Source: JBBDMX01 sp040878035 (GTDB lineage: Bacteria > Planctomycetota > Phycisphaerae > Phycisphaerales > Phycisphaeraceae). From it: a stretch of 64,000 bases of DNA. The stretch covers positions 1 through 64,000 of the forward strand of contig JBBDMX010000091.1 of assembly GCA_040878035.1 (NCBI GenBank), given 5' to 3'. A program made the translations under genes and the position numbers. Positions 59,557 through 64,000 of this stretch are shown here, piece by piece; positions within the stretch are counted from its first letter, which is position 1, and each line of letters opens with the position of its first letter. The notes below the pieces were generated by a model. It was not told where the DNA came from and did not search any database. It saw nothing but the letters and a program-made list of their open reading frames with translations.

Positions 59557-60537
59557 ATGCCGCGCACGCTTAGCCCAACCCGAATCACCACGCTCTGCGA
59601 CGCCGACGCCGCGGCGCTGGATGCCCTGCTCGACAGCAAGGGCGGCGTACCGTCCGACCCGGCCCGGCAGGCCAAATTACGCCAATTGCTGGCGGTGCTC
59701 GACGGCTACCAGGCGCCCAGCCCTTCGGCCGACCTCACCCAACGCACACTCGACGCCATCGCGGCCGTGGAACAGCGGCGACGCTTCGCCCTCCAGGTGC
59801 AATCGCTCACCGCGCCGGCCTCGGCGTTCCGCTGGCGCGAATTGCTGGCCGTCGCCGCCGTCATGATGATCAGCCTTTCGCTTCTCTGGCCCATGCTCGC
59901 CCAGTCGCGCGAGCAGGCCCGGCTGATCGCCTGCCAGTCCCGCCAAGGCGCCGCCGGCCAGGCGCTGGCGTCCTATGCAGTCGCCAACGCCGGCATGATG
60001 CCACGCCTGGCGGCCCAGCCCAACGCCGCCTGGACGCTCGTCGGCCAGCCGACCCGGGCCACGGCGATACCCGCCCAGTCCAACCCCGCCAACCTCTACC
60101 GCTTAGCAACCAGCGGACATATCGACCCCAATACGCTGGCGTGTCCGGACAATCCCAACGCACCGCGCCATATGACGGCGGACATGCACGACTGGTTAAA
60201 CGCCGCCCAAACCTCCTACAGCTATCAGAACCAGTTCACCCGTCAGCCAATTAGCCTTGACCGCATGTCGGGCATGCCGGTGCTGGCGGACAAGACGCCG
60301 ATTTTCGTCCCCAGCCGCGATGACCCGCGCATGGTCGTGCAGAAGCGCGACGTGCCCACCAACAGTCCGGCGATCTTCCACCAGCAGCGCGGCCAGAACG
60401 TGCTGACCGGCGCCGGAAACGTGCAGTGGACGACCGACCCGGTGATCAACAGCGACAATATCTGGCTCATCGCCGGCCAGCAGGCCTACAGCGGCACCGA
60501 GACGCCGCTGCCCAACGATTCGTTCCTCAGTCCATGA
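59557..60537 (+). CDS. Membrane protein with prepilin-type/HX9DG-like C-terminal region
   Basis: 326 residues. N-terminal helical part (LRQLLAVLDGYQAPSPSADL, TQRTLDAIAAVEQRRRF) resembles zinc-less anti-sigma-like regulatory segments of this phylum; one membrane helix (LLAVAAVMMISLSLLWPML) is followed by QSREQARLIACQSRQGAAGQALASYAVAN, the pattern after the helix of planctomycete prepilin-like proteins (quoted in part), and a C-terminal domain with PAIFHQQRGQNVLTGAGNVQW (the H-x9-DG-like turn). Function unknown. Confidence 0.65.
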   Translation: MPRTLSPTRITTLCDADAAALDALLDSKGGVPSDPARQAKLRQLLAVLDGYQAPSPSADLTQRTLDAIAAVEQRRRFALQVQSLTAPASAFRWRELLAVAAVMMISLSLLWPMLAQSREQARLIACQSRQGAAGQALASYAVANAGMMPRLAAQPNAAWTLVGQPTRATAIPAQSNPANLYRLATSGHIDPNTLACPDNPNAPRHMTADMHDWLNAAQTSYSYQNQFTRQPISLDRMSGMPVLADKTPIFVPSRDDPRMVVQKRDVPTNSPAIFHQQRGQNVLTGAGNVQWTTDPVINSDNIWLIAGQQAYSGTETPLPNDSFLSP

Positions 60538-60624
60538 AAAAAGTCGCCGCGGCGGCCGAACCTGTGACGATGACGCTGCGTAGAATGAACTGAAGGCGAC
60601 GTCACTCCAAAACCTCACCCCCTC

Positions 60625-60667
60625 AGGGTCGTACCTCCTCCTCCTGGGTACGGCCCTTTTTCTTTTT
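60625..60667 (+). terminator. Intrinsic terminator
   Basis: Stem AGGGTCGTACC / GGGTACGGCCC (one mismatch) and a T-rich tail TTTTTCTTTTT. Confidence 0.78.
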
Positions 60668-60674
60668 GCCAAGC

Positions 60675-60720
60675 CAAGCCCCGGCATGCCCCGCTTTGGG
60701 GGCTTGCCGGGGGATTCCCC
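60675..60720. repeat. Palindromic repeat CAAGCCCCGGCATGCC family (copy b)
   Basis: CAAGCCCCGGCATGCCCCGC then GGGGGCTTGCCGGGG. Same family as 25491-25562. Confidence 0.8.
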
Positions 60721-60755
60721 ACGCCGCCCCCTGCCGCGTCCGCTACCATGACCCC

Positions 60756-61319
60756 ATGCTCCGCGCCTTTGTCGCCATCAACGTCCCCCCGCTGCCCGCC
60801 CTGCTTGCCGCCCTCAATGAGCTGCGGCAAATGGGCCGGGCCGTGCGCCCCGTCGACCCCGAAAATCTGCACCTGACCTTGCGCTTCCTGGGCGCCCTGG
60901 AGCACGGACAACTCGAACCCATCACCGCAATTCTCCAGCGGACTGCCCAAGACTGGCCCGCCTTCGACCTGGCGATCACCGGCGCCGGCGTCTTCCCCGA
61001 CGCCAACCGCCCCACGCTTGTCTGGGCCGGCCTGGGCGACGCCGTCTGCGTTGCTGCCATCGCCCAGCAGGTCGAACGCATCAACCATCACCTGACCGAG
61101 GAACTGGACCTGTCCCAGGACGTGCGCACATGGACGGCCCACCTCACCCTGGCGCGGATCAAAGCCCGACCGCCCGCCGCCCTGCACGACTTCCTCCAGC
61201 AGCGGCGCGATCTCCACCTGGGCACCATGCACGTCCGCTCGATCGACCTGATGCTCAGCGACCTGACCCCGACAGGCCCCAACTACACCATCGCCGCCTC
61301 GTGTCCGCTACGGAGTTAG
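60756..61319 (+). CDS. thpR: RNA 2',3'-cyclic phosphodiesterase ThpR
   Basis: 187-residue 2H phosphoesterase that opens 2',3'-cyclic phosphates in RNA. Both H-x-T motifs are present: NLHLTLRFLG and WTAHLTLARIK. ATG 60756 (MLRAFVAINVPP) fits the family N-terminus. Convergent with the GT39-like gene. Confidence 0.9.
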   Translation: MLRAFVAINVPPLPALLAALNELRQMGRAVRPVDPENLHLTLRFLGALEHGQLEPITAILQRTAQDWPAFDLAITGAGVFPDANRPTLVWAGLGDAVCVAAIAQQVERINHHLTEELDLSQDVRTWTAHLTLARIKARPPAALHDFLQQRRDLHLGTMHVRSIDLMLSDLTPTGPNYTIAASCPLRS

Positions 61320-61321
61320 CC

Positions 61322-61439
61322 GCGGATGTACGCTGATGAACGTGGATAGGAAAATCGGAAAAAAAAAGGGCCGGCGGCTGCCCTAATTTGATTGCCCCTT
61401 CTGTTTTTCCCATCCGCGTTGATCCGCGTACCTCCGCGG
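61322..61439. repeat. Inverted repeat between convergent thpR and GT39 gene
   Basis: 36-base arms (GCCGCGGATGTACGCTGATG... and its near complement ...CGCGTACCTCCGCGGC), with tandem GATCCGCG-type units inside. Loop contains AAAAAAAAGGGCCGGCGGC. Confidence 0.85.
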
Positions 61440-63185
61440 CTACTTCCCTATCCAATACAGCATCACATGCGGGTTGGTATACGACCCGCTGGGAATGTGG
61501 TTTTCGCCCACCTTGCTGTCCCACACCAGTTGACCTTGGGCGAAGACCGATTGGTAGAATGCCTTGCGCCGCTCATAGCCGGGCAGGTCGTCGGCGCCGG
61601 GGTAGAGGCGTGGATCGAAGTAGCGCGCGTACGCCAGGTCGCACACCGCCACGTGCGTCACGCCCAGGCGGCGAAGCGTGTCCAGACTACCCATGTCGGC
61701 GGCGAAAATACCCGGCGTGACCACCAGGGTCAGCGGCCCCTGCGGGGTGGCATCGGGGGCAATCACGCCCGGCGCCAGGCCGGCGTAAAAGTCCGCGATG
61801 ATGCGTGCACCCCCCGGCAACGCCGCACGCACATGCCGATCAAACCGCAGTCGGCTCTCGCCGGGAAACTGCGCCAGGTAATCAACGCAGCGCGGCAGTT
61901 GCACCAGGGCCACCACCCCCAACAGCGCCGTCGGCGCCACCCAGGGCGCCAGCGCCCTGGTCGTCACCGCCCTGGTCCCATGGCCCCGACCATGCGGCTG
62001 GCGCTTTGGGCCACGGCGACGCTCTGCCAGGCGTGACAAGTGCTCCGCCAGTTCCACCACCCCCAGGCCCGCCAGCGCGAAGGTGAACACCGTCGCCGGC
62101 AGCAGGTAGCGATTAAACGGAATCGGACACCACAGCAGCAGCACGAAGTAGACCAGCGGGATGGCGGCGACGAGCAATTCCGCTGTTGATCGCCGCCGGC
62201 GCGTGGCCGCCAGACACACCAGGTACAGCCCCGCCAGGGCCAGCACCGGCAGGCTGACCTCGCGCCCCAGTTGCCAGGCCCAGTGCCAGTTGGGCCTGTC
62301 GGAGGTCAATCCGCTGTGCTCCGTCACGCCATGCTGCGCCTCGAGCATCATGGAGTTAACGAACTGCCCCGGGTCGTGCAGCACCTGGTGGTTGATCAGC
62401 GCCGCCGCACAGACAAAGGCGCTGAGCATGGCTGCCAGTCGCGTCCAGAAGCCCAGCCATGGCCGTCCCAATACCGGCCAGGGCGCCGCCAGCATCATGG
62501 TGATCGCCAGCGGCAGCGCCATCACCCCGATGTACTTACCCGAGACCGCCAATGCGGCGCCCAGCCCCAGCATCGCCGCGCTCCATGCCCCGTGATAGCG
62601 GTCGAAGATCGCCAACGTCAGGGCGAACGCCGCCAGGCCGAAGACCAGGGCGGTGTCCTCCTTGAAGTCATGGGCATACATCAATAGTGAGGGGCAAAGG
62701 GCGACGACCACGCCCACCGCCACCATAGCGCGGGGCCCGCGCAGGATCATCGCCGTGGCCGCCAGGCACAGCACCGCGCCCGCCGCCAGCGATGCGGAAA
62801 CCAGCCGGCCCAACTGCACCGCCTGCTGAAGCGTTGCCGGACTGGCAACCGCCGACGATAAATCCGGCGCCCACCACCTCTGCACCACCTGCGTCGCATT
62901 GAGCAGCAGCAGGGGGTGGGAGAAATTCCGCGTGTTAGCCAGGATCTGCTTGCCTTTGCCAAGCTCATCCGCATGGAATCGATAAGGGAGCACCGCGTAA
63001 TGCAGGCTGAACACGGCCAGGCAACTGCCGGTCAGCGCCAACAGGAACAGGCCGGTCGCCAGGGTCCGCCCCAGCGGCAACGCACGTCCCCGCGCGCCGG
63101 CGGCAGCCAACGCCAGAGGCAAATCACCCGGTGCCGATGGCGAACGATCTAAATCAAAGGAAGTCAACGTATACCCCCAACTCAC
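61440..63185 (-). CDS. Glycosyltransferase family 39-like membrane protein
   Basis: 581-residue multi-pass protein (about 11 helices) of the dolichyl/polyprenyl-phosphate mannosyltransferase class. N-terminal part after the first helix has YAVLPYRFHADELGKGKQIL with the acidic pair of the GT39 fold. The C-terminal soluble domain reads GGARIIADFYAGLAPGVI and VTHVAVCDLAYARYFDP. The start is uncertain: GTG 63185 or TTG 63167 (which has GGGGG 6 bases upstream). Confidence 0.8.
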   Translation of the reverse strand: MSWGYTLTSFDLDRSPSAPGDLPLALAAAGARGRALPLGRTLATGLFLLALTGSCLAVFSLHYAVLPYRFHADELGKGKQILANTRNFSHPLLLLNATQVVQRWWAPDLSSAVASPATLQQAVQLGRLVSASLAAGAVLCLAATAMILRGPRAMVAVGVVVALCPSLLMYAHDFKEDTALVFGLAAFALTLAIFDRYHGAWSAAMLGLGAALAVSGKYIGVMALPLAITMMLAAPWPVLGRPWLGFWTRLAAMLSAFVCAAALINHQVLHDPGQFVNSMMLEAQHGVTEHSGLTSDRPNWHWAWQLGREVSLPVLALAGLYLVCLAATRRRRSTAELLVAAIPLVYFVLLLWCPIPFNRYLLPATVFTFALAGLGVVELAEHLSRLAERRRGPKRQPHGRGHGTRAVTTRALAPWVAPTALLGVVALVQLPRCVDYLAQFPGESRLRFDRHVRAALPGGARIIADFYAGLAPGVIAPDATPQGPLTLVVTPGIFAADMGSLDTLRRLGVTHVAVCDLAYARYFDPRLYPGADDLPGYERRKAFYQSVFAQGQLVWDSKVGENHIPSGSYTNPHVMLYWIGK

Positions 63186-63333
63186 CTGGCGACGGCATAT
63201 CCTAGCATCGAAGCGGATGGGTCAAGGCGAGGCAAAAAGACGGAAAATGCGCGGAACCCCGAGAATTAGAATGACCAGCAACAAGCAACGAATGACCAAC
63301 GAATCTCCGCGATGAGCGCCGCGACTCGTCAGG

Positions 63334-64000
63334 TCACCCTTCGCGCGCCCGCTGATTTTCGCGGGCGATCCGGGCGGACCCGGCGCGGCGATCAACCCGC
63401 TGGGGGTCGGGCTCTTCTTCCACTTCGATGTGATCCGCCGGCTCACCGAAAATGGCGCGCCCCACGCGCACCAGATTCGCGCCTTGCTCGATCGCCACCG
63501 TGTAGTCGTTGGTCATGCCCATCGACAGAATGTTGAAATGGTCGCTGCTGAGTTGATCGCGCACGTCGTGGAACAGTTCCTCCGTGCGGGCAAAGCAATC
63601 GCGCGAGTCCTCGGCCCGCTCGCGGTAAGGCGCCATGGTCATCAGGCCGCGCAAGCGCAGGTGGATCATCGAGTCGATCTGCTCGGCGACGTGCACCACC
63701 GCCGGCGGGGCAAAGCCGTACTTGCTCTCCTCGCCGCCGCTGTTGACCTGGAGGAGGATCTCCACCGGCTTGTCCAGGCGGGCGCCCAAGGCGTGCAGTT
63801 CCTCCGCCAGGCGCAGGCTGTCCACACTATGAATCAGGCGAACCAGCGGCACCACCTGCTTGACCTTGTTGCGCTGGAGGTGGCCGATCATGTGCCAGCG
63901 GATCGTGTCCCCCGCCACGCGCTTCTCCGCCGGCGCCCGCCGGCCCGCCGTCACGCGACTCGGCCGCACGTCGTCCTGTTCCTTCACGGGCGACAATAGC
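63334..64000 (-). CDS. YggS/PLPBP family pyridoxal-phosphate protein (5' end outside window)
   Basis: C-terminal 220 residues of a PLP homeostasis protein. Family hallmarks: IRWHMIGHLQRNKVKQVVPLV, LLQVNSGGEESKYGF, LRGLMTMAPY and ILSMGMTNDYTVAIEQGANLVRVGRAIFG (quoted in part). The N-terminal part with the PLP lysine must lie past the window edge; the frame is open to base 64000. Confidence 0.85.
   Translation of the reverse strand, partial: LLSPVKEQDDVRPSRVTAGRRAPAEKRVAGDTIRWHMIGHLQRNKVKQVVPLVRLIHSVDSLRLAEELHALGARLDKPVEILLQVNSGGEESKYGFAPPAVVHVAEQIDSMIHLRLRGLMTMAPYRERAEDSRDCFARTEELFHDVRDQLSSDHFNILSMGMTNDYTVAIEQGANLVRVGRAIFGEPADHIEVEEEPDPQRVDRRAGSARIARENQRAREG

Noticed and set aside
1..64000. 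tRNA, rRNA or replication origin
   Set aside because: No cloverleaf, rRNA core or DnaA-box cluster was noticed by eye; absence is not proven without a covariance-model search.

Overview
The window is about 64 kb of GC-rich bacterial chromosome with roughly 50 supportable protein genes, no rRNA or tRNA gene that I could recognise, and an unusual load of palindromic and short-period repeats. The gene set (AddAB, PEGA lipoprotein, prepilin-like HX9DG-type protein, YggX-like iron protein, many secreted carbohydrate-active proteins, RAYT-type transposases, period-7 and period-9 intergenic repeats) suggests a free-living Gram-negative member of the Planctomycetota, perhaps the Phycisphaerae. That placement is inference and no marker gene here proves it.

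Layout. 1-8.4 kb: thiC behind a TPP riboswitch, an esterase, a secreted glycosidase-like protein followed at once by recX, moaC, a PEGA lipoprotein, a 2Fe-2S protein and a DUF971/thioesterase pair. 8.4-12.3 kb: a phosphate-type porin followed by phoB and phoR. 12.3-18.7 kb: addB-addA on the minus strand. 18.8-24.2 kb: an accessory island with a HUH (RAYT-like) transposase carrying its own palindrome, a frameshifted SIR2-like gene of visibly lower GC, an HNH endonuclease, a degenerate 21-bp tandem array, an unknown secreted-style protein, and a second, frameshifted RAYT bracketed by inverted repeats. 24.2-30.9 kb: a TPR-YggX fusion, sixA and the pstSCAB-phoU operon. 30.9-40.1 kb: ACT protein, sugar epimerase, two TIM-barrel isomerases, rhodanese, small membrane proteins, a NodZ-like fucosyltransferase and a methyltransferase. 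40.2-48.1 kb: DUF58-transglutaminase pair, acyltransferase, CDP-alcohol transferase, mtnA and a CPBP protease. 48.2-64 kb: GH38 alpha-mannosidase, ZIP transporter with a Fur/Zur-like operator, split oligopeptide transporter genes (oppB, oppA), BNR-repeat protein, two GT39-like enzymes, ThpR and the 3' part of a YggS gene cut by the window edge.

How genes work together. The porin, PhoBR, PstSCAB and PhoU form a complete phosphate acquisition and sensing set spread over two loci. A shared 18-bp direct-repeat motif upstream of the porin and of pstS (CG-T-AA type 7-mers spaced by 4 bp) is a candidate PhoB box for this lineage.

The most notable signal is the repeat ecology. At least nine families of palindromes or short tandem units are interspersed between genes, several at convergent gene ends, and some lie in frame inside genes: in addA, addB, moaC, a GT39 gene, a small membrane protein gene and the RAYT gene itself. 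Two HUH-type REP-associated transposases are present and could be their movers. Coordinates of repeats were read by eye and may be off by a few bases.
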